64,000 bases of DNA from Xanthomonas fragariae (GTDB taxonomy: Bacteria; Pseudomonadota; Gammaproteobacteria; Xanthomonadales; Xanthomonadaceae): positions 496,001 through 560,000 of the forward strand of contig NZ_CP071955.1 in the NCBI RefSeq assembly GCF_017603965.1, in the 5' to 3' direction. This document shows, one piece after another, positions 1 through 8,321 of this stretch. Position 1 is the stretch's first letter. The number at the start of each line of letters is the position of its first letter. A model generated the notes under the pieces. That model was not told where the DNA came from. It searched no databases and was given only the letters and a program-made list of their open reading frames with translations. The position numbers and the translations under genes were made by a program.

Positions 1-1377
1 CGTGCGCAGGTGGAGCCGGATTCGATTGCGTGGAATGGTGGGGCGCAGGGTGGATTGTTGATGGGGCCGGGGGTGCTGGATTTGCCTGCGTTTCTGGCTG
101 CGCCGCGCGTATCGGCGGAGTTTTTGCAAATGGCGGGGGCGGTGTTGTGTCATCGTGATCCGCAGCGGTATGCGGTGCTGTATCGGTTGTTGTGGCGGTT
201 GGCGTCCGGAGAGCGGGCGTTGCTGGAGCGGGCGACCGATGTCGATGTGCATCGTGTGGTCCAGTGGCAGAAAACAGTGCAGCGCGACTCGCACAAGATG
301 AAGGCGTTTGTGCGCTTTCGGCGCCTGCCCGGCGACGAAGAAGACTTCATGGCGTGGTTCGAGCCCGAGCATTGGATCGTGGATCGGGTGGCGCCATTTT
401 TCGCGCGCCGATTCGCTGGCATGCGTTGGGCGATTCTCACACCGTATCGCAGTGTGCGTTGGGATGGCGAGGCATTGACGTTCGGCGAGGGCGCGGTGCG
501 TACGCAGGTGCCGGCCGACGATGCGCAGGAAACCTTGTGGCGTACGTACTACGCGCACATCTTCAATCCGGCGCGGCTCAATCCCACCATGATGCGGCAG
601 GAAATGCCGCAAAAATACTGGAAGAACCTGCCCGAAGCGGTCTTGTTGCCGGAGCTGATCCGCGAAGCCGGTATGCGGGTGCGCGAGATGGCCGAGCGTG
701 CCCCCGAGCCGGTGCGGCGGCGGGTTCCGGTGGCCCCACTACCGGTTCCGGAAGTGGCAACCCAAAGCCTGGCGCAGTTGCGCTTGGCTGCGCGCGATTG
801 CCGGCGTTGCGAATTGTGGCAACCGGCAACGCAGACGGTGTTCGGTGAAGGGCCGAACGATGCCTCGGTGATGGTGATCGGCGAGCAGCCGGGTGATGAG
901 GAGGATCTGAGCGGGCGTCCGTTTGTCGGGCCAGCCGGGCGCCTGTTCAATATGGCGCTGGGCGAGCTGGGTGTCGGCCGCGAAACGTTCTATGTGACCA
1001 ATGCGGTCAAGCATTTCCGTTTTGAGCAGCGTGGAAAGCGCCGTCTGCATCGCAATCCGGAACGTTCGCATATGCAGGCATGCAGCGGATGGTTGCTGGC
1101 CGAGCGCACGCAACTGCGTCCGGCGCAGATCGTGTGTTTGGGCGCGATTGCAGCGCAAGCGGTGTTGGGCAAAGGTTTTCGGTTGATGCAGGAGCGCGGG
1201 CAGTGGCAACGCTTGGACGATGGCACGCCTGTATTGACCACCGTGCATCCGTCCTGGGTGTTGCGCCAGCCATCCGCTGCGCGCGAAGAAGGCTATCGAA
1301 GGTTTGTCGAGGACTTACGCCAATTGCTGGACCCACCAATGCCGGTGGAGGGTTCGATTGGGGCTAAGAGCGGCTAA
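1..1377 (+). CDS. UdgX-family uracil-DNA binding protein fused to an N-terminal DUF4130 domain (5' end outside window)
   Basis: The frame is open from base 1, so the true start lies upstream. The N-terminal half (to about residue 220) matches the DUF4130 (TIGR03915-type) putative DNA-metabolism domain. The C-terminal half is a family-4-like uracil-DNA glycosylase with the motif GEQPGDEEDLSGRPFVGPAG, the UdgX-specific loop KRRLH (His codon 1048-1050) and the motif HPSWVLR. In characterised UdgX proteins the loop histidine forms a covalent bond to the abasic site after uracil excision. A role in uracil-DNA repair follows from the family. The final residues and the stop codon lie inside a MITE (1365-1512), so the C-terminus was changed by that insertion. 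Confidence 0.88.
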   Translation, partial: RAQVEPDSIAWNGGAQGGLLMGPGVLDLPAFLAAPRVSAEFLQMAGAVLCHRDPQRYAVLYRLLWRLASGERALLERATDVDVHRVVQWQKTVQRDSHKMKAFVRFRRLPGDEEDFMAWFEPEHWIVDRVAPFFARRFAGMRWAILTPYRSVRWDGEALTFGEGAVRTQVPADDAQETLWRTYYAHIFNPARLNPTMMRQEMPQKYWKNLPEAVLLPELIREAGMRVREMAERAPEPVRRRVPVAPLPVPEVATQSLAQLRLAARDCRRCELWQPATQTVFGEGPNDASVMVIGEQPGDEEDLSGRPFVGPAGRLFNMALGELGVGRETFYVTNAVKHFRFEQRGKRRLHRNPERSHMQACSGWLLAERTQLRPAQIVCLGAIAAQAVLGKGFRLMQERGQWQRLDDGTPVLTTVHPSWVLRQPSAAREEGYRRFVEDLRQLLDPPMPVEGSIGAKSG

Positions 1378-1512
1378 CAAAACGACTGCGCTCACCGTCA
1401 GGCGGGCGCGGCCGGTGCTCGGAATCGGCATATACCACGCGTACACTCCGGTTCCTGCGCATCGTCCGCACCCACCTGACGACTGCTCGCTACGTTTTGT
1501 TAGCCGCTCTTA
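1365..1512 (+). mobile_element. MITE-like element, copy A
   Basis: A 142-bp core (1368-1509) begins GAGCGGCTAACAAAACG and ends in its inverse complement, with TAA on the left and TTA on the right. It has no coding capacity. The ends match the IS at 24210-25075. The udgX stop codon TAA (1375-1377) lies inside the left inverted repeat. Confidence 0.85.
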
Positions 1513-1955
1513 GAAAAATACGCATGCAAGCGCCAGCGCACGGTGTCCCGGCAACCGAGACGCCAAACGGCACCCCTGGCGAACCAAGGGTGCCGTCACC
1601 GCCGCTTCGCGGCCGGGTAACGGTGCAGGAAACAGGGCTCCCCCGCACCGCGCAGAGTGTGACTTGAATCTTTCTGCACAGATGTAGAGAGCGCACGTGG
1701 ATGCGGCAAAACGATGTCGATAATGCGCCGCGTCCACGGCACTTCTGTTTGAATCGCGCGATTGGACCTTTCACATCGAGGTCAGCAATGCACCTGCGCG
1801 CGATCGCATTTTATCAGCGACGTGGAAACGTAAAAAAATCACCACCAAACAAGCTCTGTCGATCCGCTGCAGCGCCCATCGGCGGAATAAACGGACATTC
1901 CGCCGATGGGGTCATGCGGACCTCACGAAAGACGCTCGCATGCAACCACATGCAG
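1513..1955. other. Intergenic region between convergent genes, with clustered hairpins
   Basis: No convincing gene is present. Between about 1555 and 1660 there are consecutive potential stem-loops: GGCACCC...GGGTGCC; CACCG...CGGTG enclosing CCGCTTCGCGG; and GGTGC...GCACC. They could be a structured small RNA or the terminator region of the two converging genes. I do not recognise a known RNA family. Confidence 0.35.
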
Positions 1956-2513
1956 TTACGGCATTAGCACTTTGTCCACCACGTGGATTACGCCATTGCT
2001 CTGCATGACATCGGCAATGGTGACGTTGGCGGTGTTGCCCTTGACGTCGGTGATGGTGACCTTCTTGCCATTGAGCTTTGCGGTCAGCGGTTCGCCCTGC
2101 ACGGTGGTCAGCGTGGCGCTACCGCCGCCGGCCTTGATCTTGGCGATCAGCGAGGCGGCATCCACCTTGCCGGGCACCACGTGATAGGTCAGTACCTTGG
2201 TCAGGTTGGGCTTGGATGCTGGCTTCAACAGCGTTTCAACCGTGCCGGCCGGCAGTGCGGCAAATGCTGCATTGGTCGGAGCGAACACGGTGAACGGCCC
2301 TGGGCCTTTCAGGGTGTCGACCAGGCCGGCGGCTTTGACTGCGGCCACCAGGGTGGTGTGGTCCTTGGAGTTGACCGCGTTGTCGACGATATCCTTGGTG
2401 GCCAGCATCGGCGCACCGCCTACCATGGGATTGGACGCAGCGTAGGCGGGGGCCATCGCGCTGGTCAGGGCAATGGCAGCGGCAACGGCAAGCGACTGGA
2501 ATGAACTCTTCAT
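1956..2513 (-). CDS. Secreted fasciclin (FAS1) domain protein
   Basis: The 185-aa product has an N-terminal signal peptide (MKSSFQSLAVAAAIALTSAM, cleavage after about AYA). One FAS1 domain follows, with the typical segments LVAAVKAAGLVDTL, GPFTVFAPTNAAF, LTYHVVPGK and NGVIHVVDKVLMP. FAS1 domains mediate adhesion or carbohydrate contacts in the periplasm or outside the cell. ATG 2513 was chosen because AAAGGAT lies 9 bp upstream and it starts the signal peptide; the longer frame has no such support. It is convergent with the UdgX gene. Confidence 0.9.
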   Translation of the reverse strand: MKSSFQSLAVAAAIALTSAMAPAYAASNPMVGGAPMLATKDIVDNAVNSKDHTTLVAAVKAAGLVDTLKGPGPFTVFAPTNAAFAALPAGTVETLLKPASKPNLTKVLTYHVVPGKVDAASLIAKIKAGGGSATLTTVQGEPLTAKLNGKKVTITDVKGNTANVTIADVMQSNGVIHVVDKVLMP

Positions 2514-2891
2514 GAGGCATCGATCCTTTGGGTAAGCGATCGCCTGGATGGCAACCGTTGAACTGGATATTCGCACCAATGCAACGCGGATGCATCACGT
2601 GATTTTTACATGGACGTGCTGCATTGCAACGCGATTGCGGACTCAGTCGGGGTGAATTGCACTGGATCCATAGCCAAAGGTTGAGGCTGCTCGATCAGTG
2701 GCGGTGGCGGGTGTTTTTCGTACCGATGCAGATTGAGGTTGTACGCTCTGGCGTCGATTGAGCAAGCGCAATCGTTCCTGGGATGTGCTGACAACTTGCG
2801 TTAATCAACGTGAGTGCTGGACCCCATCCCGGGTACCACCATGAGAGGCGAATAATGACTCAGAGGCTGCAGACAATGATGTCCGGAAACA
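2514..2891. other. Intergenic region
   Basis: This contains the upstream region of the fasciclin gene. I see no supported gene in it. Confidence 0.4.
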
Positions 2892-3302
2892 GTGAATTCA
2901 GTTGATCGATCCGGACAGAAATGGGTCGTCCCGGGCGAGTGGGAGTTCATGGTCAATTCTGCGCGCGTGGCCAACGTTGAAAGTCATAACGATGGCGGCG
3001 GATCTTGGCATCCCACCCAAGTGATCCTGTTGAGCTATAGATACAAAAATATCGGGTTCGATGGCAGTGCCAACTACAAGGGCGGCGGTCCATCGACGCT
3101 TGCTTTCTCGAAGGCGCATATCGAGGTGCTCGACGCGAACGATGTACACAACGGTGGTGCAGGCAACTAACCTGTGCGCATCAAGCTCGTCGAAGATGCA
3201 ACGGATCAAACGGTTGGGCAGCAGATGGTTGGCGCGCAGTGGCCGTGCAAGGACGCTATTAGCAGACGGCATGCCCCACGGGGCGTGCCGGTCTCATTGA
3301 GC
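2892..3302 (+). pseudogene. Decayed gene of a secreted beta-rich protein (possibly DUF4352-like)
   Basis: One frame encodes a sensible segment (W-V-V-P-G-E-W-E-F ... TQVILLSYRYKNIG ... AHIEVLDANDVHNG). It meets TAA at 3168-3170 and continues in the same frame with VRIKLVEDATDQTVGQQMVG. The N-terminus and any signal peptide are missing. The pattern of short beta strands suggests an Ig-like/DUF4352-type extracellular protein, but the assignment is weak. I read it as a pseudogene with an in-frame stop and a lost 5' end. Confidence 0.4.
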
Positions 3303-3361
3303 GGTAGTTGGATCCCGGCCGTAGCAGCGTGCCTTCCGGCGCCCACCTGGCAACGCACCGC

Positions 3362-3634
3362 CTACATGTCGCCGATGGCATGCATCCGGTGCAGCCGGTC
3401 GCGGCTCATGCAAACGTCGTGGCGATGTGCAGCGCTTGGTCCATGCTGTCGGCCGCTGTCAGATTGAATCGGCCGAGCACTTACGATGGTCTCTGCAAGC
3501 GGGCCATCGCTGACGCATGGCTTGCCACTGCGGATGCATACACTGCGCGCGTTGCGCGCGTCTTCCAGCTGCGATTGCAGTCACTATCTACTACGCAGCG
3601 CGCCATCGGCCTCGATGAAGTACTCGCGCATCAT
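3362..3634 (-). pseudogene. Remnant of a YCII-related (DGPF) domain gene
   Basis: Reading the minus strand from ATG 3634, pieces of a DGPF/YCII protein can be joined across frames. One frame gives ARSVCIRSGKPCVSDGPLAET. After a frameshift another gives LGRFNLTAADSMDQALHIA, then a premature TGA and ATGCTGCMPSA. Family members read roughly VRVRNGKPSVTDGPFAET...LGGFYLIEA-DMDQAL. At least one frameshift and one stop break it, so it is not functional. Confidence 0.55.
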
Positions 3635-3680
3635 GGTGCGTGCCTTTCCATTCGGCGGCGTATCTAACAGGGTATGGTCC

Positions 3681-3775
3681 ACCAGCACCAGCACCAGCAC
3701 CAGCACCAGCACCAGCACCAGCACCAGCACCAGCACCAGCACCAGCACCAGCACCAGCACCAGCACCAGCACCAG
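3681..3775 (+). repeat. Hexanucleotide tandem repeat (ACCAGC)n
   Basis: About 15.8 perfect copies of ACCAGC lie 174 bp upstream of the antiporter start. In the antiporter frame it would encode a Pro-Ala run, but no evidence supports translation there. Copy-number change would alter spacing by 6 bp steps without shifting any frame. Confidence 0.95.
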
Positions 3776-3948
3776 AAATTGCATCCTTAAGCGCTCTCGT
3801 AGCGGTCCGTCGTGCAGCGCCGCGGGCGGGCCACAGCGGCGCGGTGGTTTCATCACCGATTGCAAACCGGTATGGTCCCATAGGTGCGTTGTTGAGCGTC
3901 GCAATATGCGATTCCGCACGTGCAGCCGTTTCTTCTTCCAGGTTTTTC

Positions 3949-5586
3949 ATGCATTCGATCGATGTCGTCCTCGCCATGTTGCTGGCGGTCGCGGCCAGCG
4001 GTTATCTGATCCGTATTTTGCCGTTCTTGCTGCCGTTGCCCTTGGTCCAGATCGCGCTTGGCGCGGTGGTCTCCGGTGTGTTCGATGCAGGGCACGAACT
4101 GGAACCGGAGCTGTTCTTCCTGTTGTTTCTGCCGCCGCTGCTGTTTCTGGATGGCTGGCGCATTCCCAAACAAGGCCTGTTCCGCGACAAGGCGGCCATC
4201 CTCGAACTGGCGCTGGGCCTGGTGGTGTTCACCGTGATCGGAGCGGGCCTGTTGATCCACTGGCTGATCCCGGCGATGCCGCTGGCGGTGGCGTTCGCGC
4301 TGGCGGCGATCATCTCGCCGACCGACCCGGTGGCGGTGTCTTCGATCGCCTCCAAAGTGCGGATACCCAAGCGTTTGATGCACATCTTGGAAGGCGAGTC
4401 GTTGCTCAACGATGCGTCCGGCCTTGTGTGTTTCCAGTTCGCAGTGGCGGCCGTGTTGACGGGCACTTTTTCGATCGCCACTGCCTCGCTGACCTTCCTG
4501 TGGGTGGCGTTGGCCGGGCTCGCGTTGGGTGTGGCGACCACGTTCGGTCTGAGCCGCATCCAGGCCTGGATCTGGCGCCATTTCGGCGAGGAGCCGGGTT
4601 CGGCGATTCTGGTCAACCTGCTCACCCCGTTCGCGGCGTATCTGCTGGCCGAAGCCTTCCATGCCTCGGGCATCCTGGCCGCGGTGGCCGCCGGCGTCAC
4701 CATGAGTTACGTGGAAATGGCCGGCAACGCGCCGGGCAATATGCGTCTGCAGCGCTCGGCAGTGTGGGACACGGTGCAGTTCACCTTCAATGGCATCATC
4801 TTCGTGCTGCTGGGCGAGCAGTTGCCGGGGATCCTGGACGGTGCAGTACGCAGCGTCCAGCAGGCTGGGCACCTCAATCCGTGGTGGCTGGCGGTGTATG
4901 TGCTGACCATCAGCACCAGCCTGATGGCACTGCGTTTCGTGTGGGTTTTCCTGTCGCTGCGCTGGAACATCTTCAAGGCGCAGCGACGTGGCGAGCAGCA
5001 TGTCAGCCCGCCGTGGCGGATCGTGGTGGCGGTGTCGCTGGCCGGCGTGCGCGGCGCGATCACCCTGGCCGGCGTGCTCACACTGCCATTGATGCTGGAA
5101 GACGGCTCGCCGTTTCCGGCCCGCCAGTTGGCGATTTTTCTGGCCGCCTCGGTGATCCTGGTCTCGTTGCTGGTGGCCAGCGTGGCGTTGCCGCGCCTGC
5201 TGCACGGGCTGGAGTTGCCGGAAGAAGAAGACGAGCAGCTGAAGGAAGACCTGGCCGTCAAGGCCGCCTCGCAGGCCGCGCTGGAGGCAGTGGAAAAACT
5301 GCGCCAGCGGTTGGTGGAAGGCAGCAAGAATGCCGAGCGTTACAACGCTGCGGCCAATCAGGTCAGTCAGCGTTATCAGCGCAAGCTGGGCGCGGTGGAC
5401 ATGGCCGAAACCGATCCGGAAGAAGCCGGTGCCTACGAACAGGCGCTGTGCCAGTTCCGTCACGCGGCGTTGGTGGCAGAGCGCAACGAGCTGTTCAAGC
5501 TTGCGCGCCGCCACGAGATCTCCGACGATCTGTCGCGCCGGTTGGTGCGCAATCTGGATCTGATCGAGTCGCGTAAGCGTGCGTAA
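3949..5586 (+). CDS. Na+/H+ antiporter, CPA1 (NhaP) family
   Basis: The 545-aa protein has about 12 membrane segments in residues 1-425 and a charged cytoplasmic tail (about 425-545). CPA1 signatures are present: ISPTDPVAVSSI (ion-binding region) and LEGESLLNDASGLV. It should exchange Na+ (or K+) for H+ at the inner membrane for pH and salt homeostasis. ATG 3949 was chosen because it opens the first membrane helix and has AGG about 8 bp upstream. A longer frame from 3640 would add a Pro-Ala repeat and is unlikely. Confidence 0.9.
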   Translation: MHSIDVVLAMLLAVAASGYLIRILPFLLPLPLVQIALGAVVSGVFDAGHELEPELFFLLFLPPLLFLDGWRIPKQGLFRDKAAILELALGLVVFTVIGAGLLIHWLIPAMPLAVAFALAAIISPTDPVAVSSIASKVRIPKRLMHILEGESLLNDASGLVCFQFAVAAVLTGTFSIATASLTFLWVALAGLALGVATTFGLSRIQAWIWRHFGEEPGSAILVNLLTPFAAYLLAEAFHASGILAAVAAGVTMSYVEMAGNAPGNMRLQRSAVWDTVQFTFNGIIFVLLGEQLPGILDGAVRSVQQAGHLNPWWLAVYVLTISTSLMALRFVWVFLSLRWNIFKAQRRGEQHVSPPWRIVVAVSLAGVRGAITLAGVLTLPLMLEDGSPFPARQLAIFLAASVILVSLLVASVALPRLLHGLELPEEEDEQLKEDLAVKAASQAALEAVEKLRQRLVEGSKNAERYNAAANQVSQRYQRKLGAVDMAETDPEEAGAYEQALCQFRHAALVAERNELFKLARRHEISDDLSRRLVRNLDLIESRKRA

Positions 5587-5661
5587 GTATTGAGTAGCTT
5601 CTGCGACCAATGCGTTGTACTGCCGATCCTGTCAATCCTCCCGGCGTGCCGAACGAGCATC

Positions 5662-5940
5662 TTATTTCTGTGGGCGCGGCTTGGCTTGCCGATACTGACG
5701 CTTGTCGCCCGCCCGTTCTCCTTTGGGATCGTCGTTCGAGCAAATGCGTGCGCCGCAAATGAAAGCATCAGAAGCATAGAATGCATGGACGATTGGGACA
5801 GCTTGTTCGTAGCGCTGGAGTTCCTCTTTCGCTGCTGACAACTCACGCGTGTAATAGCCCAGCAGCCCCCAGCCGATGAGCATCACCAGTATCAAGATGG
5901 AACCAGCGGCGCCGAACCAGATCCGAAACCGGCTCTGCAA
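5662..5940 (-). CDS. Small membrane protein of unknown function
   Basis: The 92-aa frame has one strong membrane helix near the N-terminus (residues about 8-28, FGAAGSILILVMLIGWGLLG), followed by a polar domain with two cysteines. The start is TTG at 5940, preceded by GGAAG at good spacing. No ATG exists upstream before a stop, so the annotated start is tentative. No family recognised. Confidence 0.5.
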   Translation of the reverse strand: MQSRFRIWFGAAGSILILVMLIGWGLLGYYTRELSAAKEELQRYEQAVPIVHAFYASDAFICGARICSNDDPKGERAGDKRQYRQAKPRPQK

Positions 5941-6058
5941 AGCTTCCAGGTGATGTTCGGCGAGGACCGCGTGCAGATGGACGCGCTATGAAAACTGAGG
6001 TTACACAGTTCGTTTGACAGACCCGACGACTGCGCGCTCCAGCGTGCGGGCTGCTTTT

Positions 6059-6325
6059 CTATTCGGCAGCAGGCGTGTCCTCGTTCTTGGTATCGAGATA
6101 ATACGCTGCCACTTCACCCTTTATCTTCACCGTCATCGGATTGCCGCGACGGTCGCGCGCCTTGCCGACCTGCACCTTGATCCAGCCCTCGCTGACCGAA
6201 TACTCCTCCACATTGTCGCGTTCGACACCGTTGAAGCGCACGCCGACGCCGCGGCTGAGGGCATCGGCGTTGTGGAACGGGCTGCGCGCGTCGATGGCCA
6301 GATGATCGGGAGGGGTATCGCTCAT
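6059..6325 (-). CDS. DUF3297 family protein
   Basis: The 88-aa protein begins MSDTPPDHLAIDARSP and contains the family core GVGVRFNGVERDNVEEYSVS followed by GWIKV and GNPMTVKIKG. DUF3297 proteins are short, soluble and of unknown function. The frame stays open far upstream, but the family start fits ATG 6325. No strong ribosome site is visible. Confidence 0.85.
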   Translation of the reverse strand: MSDTPPDHLAIDARSPFHNADALSRGVGVRFNGVERDNVEEYSVSEGWIKVQVGKARDRRGNPMTVKIKGEVAAYYLDTKNEDTPAAE

Positions 6326-6487
6326 GGGGAAGACGTCATGGCGACCGGGATGGCCGTCTTGGACCGCACAGGATACGGACCTGCGCCGTGAAGACCAGCC
6401 CCGGCGACGCAGCCACGCGTCGATCGGTTTGCTTGCGCGACGCCAAGCCTCACACTTGCGCCTTGCAATCTTGAAGTGAGACCCGCG

Positions 6488-7039
6488 ATGCCCGATAACA
6501 GTGCCGACTACGAAGACGACGAAGGCCTGCAGCCCGAGAGCGAGGAAGACGATGTCGACGACCATCCGGCGCGGGTGTGGAATCTGCTGGTGCTGATCAA
6601 TCCCGGCGACGAAGACACTGCACTTGCCCAGTTCGATGCCTGGCGCCAGGCGCAGGCCGATGAAGGCGACGATGAAGGCGACGATGCCTGGTTGTGGGCA
6701 TTGAAGGATGCGATCGACTGGCGCTCGGGTTTCTACGTGGACGGGAAGGACACCGACGCGTTCATTGCTGCCATCGACGAACTCAGTGCGCGCTGGAACC
6801 TGCGCATCGACTGGGGCGGGGATCTGGACGACGAAGAATTTTCCCGCGGTCTCAGTGTGCCCGACCTGATGGCGGTGGCATTCGATCGCCTGCGCGAGCA
6901 CGGCTATTCGCTGTGGAACTGGAACACCGGCGGCGACGCGTATTCCGGCTGGATCGCGCTCAGCCGCGACGATGAAGCGATGCTGGCACTGACCTCGCTG
7001 CTGGGCGTGGAAGTGCGGTTGGGAAACGAGGCGTTCTGA
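6488..7039 (+). CDS. DUF6630 family protein
   Basis: The 183-aa acidic protein has an N-terminal Asp/Glu-rich stretch. The family-like core is WNLLVLINPGDEDTALAQF, then WALKDAIDWRSGFYVDGKDT, WNLRIDWGG and LREHGYSLWNWNTGGDAYSG. The function is unknown and the protein is probably cytoplasmic. The start was set at ATG 6488; an upstream GTG (6476) adds four residues. Confidence 0.8.
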   Translation: MPDNSADYEDDEGLQPESEEDDVDDHPARVWNLLVLINPGDEDTALAQFDAWRQAQADEGDDEGDDAWLWALKDAIDWRSGFYVDGKDTDAFIAAIDELSARWNLRIDWGGDLDDEEFSRGLSVPDLMAVAFDRLREHGYSLWNWNTGGDAYSGWIALSRDDEAMLALTSLLGVEVRLGNEAF

Positions 7040-7133
7040 GAGTCTGGCGATTGGGGAATCGGGAGTATGGATTGGCAATTGGCAAGAGCGGGTGTGCGCT
7101 GCCAAACGCTGGGGCTCTTGTCATTCCCAATCC

Positions 7134-7424
7134 CTAATCACAGCACCCCTCGCCCCGCGCCTGCGCACGTGCATTGGCAATCAATGCCTTGAGCAAGATG
7201 CGGTCGGTGTGACGCGAGATCGGGATGGCACCGAGGGCGATCGCCTCGGCGCGTCTCGGGGCGGGCACGTCGTAGTGCGCGCCGCTGAGTTTGTTTTGAA
7301 AGGCGCGGCGGGGAATGCCCAGCCGCGCCGCCATCGCATGCAGCTCGTCCAGCGTATCGCCTAGCAGGTGCGCCCAGCGCTGATCGCGCCACAGATGCAC
7401 CGCATCGTCGACGTAGACGGCCAC
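7134..7424 (-). CDS. DUF4031 domain protein
   Basis: The 96-aa product reads AVYVDDAVHLWRDQRWAHLL, then DELHAMAARLGIPRRAFQ, HYDV and RRAEAIALGA, the DUF4031 pattern (VYVD..., HYD, R..A...GA). The function is unknown. The start is GTG 7424, 10 bp after the stop of the upstream gene, so the two are probably co-transcribed. Confidence 0.85.
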   Translation of the reverse strand: MAVYVDDAVHLWRDQRWAHLLGDTLDELHAMAARLGIPRRAFQNKLSGAHYDVPAPRRAEAIALGAIPISRHTDRILLKALIANARAQARGEGCCD

Positions 7425-7433
7425 AAGCAGGTC

Positions 7434-8048
7434 TTAGGCCTGTGTGTCCTGCTTTTTCTTGCTGCCGTCGGCCGCATCCGCGTTGTCTGCTGCGTCCTGC
7501 GTGTCGTGGGAGGCGGCAGCGGCGTCTTGTGCCGCCTCGCCAGTCTCGGCAGCTGTTTTGGCATCGGTTGCTACGTCGGCGCCGGCCTCGTCGCCAGCCG
7601 CTTCCTCGCCAGCTCCGTCTTCGTCAGTCTCGTGTTCGTCAGCCTCGTCGTCTTCACCGGCTTGAACGTTCTCGAATTCGGACACCAGCGTGGTCAGATA
7701 TTCCTCGGCGGTCTTGCCGTCTTCGGCAGCCAGGTCGTCGATCATCTGCTGCAGCTGGGTCGAGTATTCCAGCGAGATGGTCTTGCCTTCCTTCTCCTGC
7801 AGATTGGCCAGATGCTTGAGCATGGCCAGCATCGGCACCGGATTGTCGGCGCTGCCCATGGTCTGGCCGCCGATCGACAGCATCCACTCGCTGCCACCTT
7901 GCAGACCGATCGCGGCCACCACGCGGCCTTCGGCGTCCCGCAATACGGCATGGTTGACGACCTGGGGCGCTTGACCCAGACGGACGATGGGGCGCTGGGG
8001 TTGGGACTTCTTGCGCTTGTCGCGCTTGGCCTTGGAATTGCGGGACAC
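7434..8048 (-). CDS. Conserved protein with basic N-terminus and acidic C-terminal tail, function unknown
   Basis: The 204-aa product has a Lys/Arg-rich start (SRNSKAKRDKRKK). A conserved central part follows (VVNHAVLRDAEGRVVAAIGL, SIGGQTMGSADNPVPMLAML, YSTQLQQMIDDLAAEDGKTAEEYL). The low-complexity tail is Glu/Asp/Ala-rich. GTG 8048 was chosen because the product then begins with the basic segment and GAG lies about 8 bp upstream; the frame is open further upstream without support. It lies in an apparent operon with the DUF4031 gene. Confidence 0.7.
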   Translation of the reverse strand: MSRNSKAKRDKRKKSQPQRPIVRLGQAPQVVNHAVLRDAEGRVVAAIGLQGGSEWMLSIGGQTMGSADNPVPMLAMLKHLANLQEKEGKTISLEYSTQLQQMIDDLAAEDGKTAEEYLTTLVSEFENVQAGEDDEADEHETDEDGAGEEAAGDEAGADVATDAKTAAETGEAAQDAAAASHDTQDAADNADAADGSKKKQDTQA

Positions 8049-8215
8049 GGTGTTCTCGACGCTGGGAATGGCCAGCCATTCTAGGCGCTTGTGCGTGGCG
8101 CAGCTCACGCGACGCTTCCAGGCTCGGCGACGGCGACCTCGCTGATCGGTTCTTCCAGCATCCTGCAGGTCTGGGAAGCTGGCACGCCAGACTACCTGGA
8201 GCGTCCTGGAATTCT

Positions 8216-8312
8216 TGCGCTTACCGTCAGGCGGCGCCGATGGTGGTCGAAAATGGGCGCCTGAGACGGCGCGCCGCACGCAGCCAGCTGACGACTGTGC
8301 GCCAGGCAACGT
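8216..8312 (+). repeat. Decayed MITE-like copy
   Basis: Segments resemble MITE copy A in order: TGCGCTTACCGTCAGGCGG, then CAGCTGACGACTGTGCGC and ACGTTGGCC. The termini are eroded. It lies just past the motB stop codon. Confidence 0.4.
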
Positions 8313-8321
8313 TGGCCACGC

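Noticed and set aside
1490..1774. 94-aa minus-strand frame in the first intergenic region
   Set aside because: It runs into a MITE end and covers the hairpins; no start signal or protein-like character.
3640..3948. N-terminal Pro-Ala extension of the antiporter
   Set aside because: It covers the hexamer repeat and adds no family sequence; the first helix starts at 3949.
3853..5610. Long minus-strand frame (585 aa) opposite the antiporter
   Set aside because: It is Gln/Arg/His-rich with no motif, the usual shadow of a GC-rich gene.
6059..7105. 348-aa version of the DUF3297 protein
   Set aside because: The extension is antisense to the DUF6630 gene; the family is about 85 aa.
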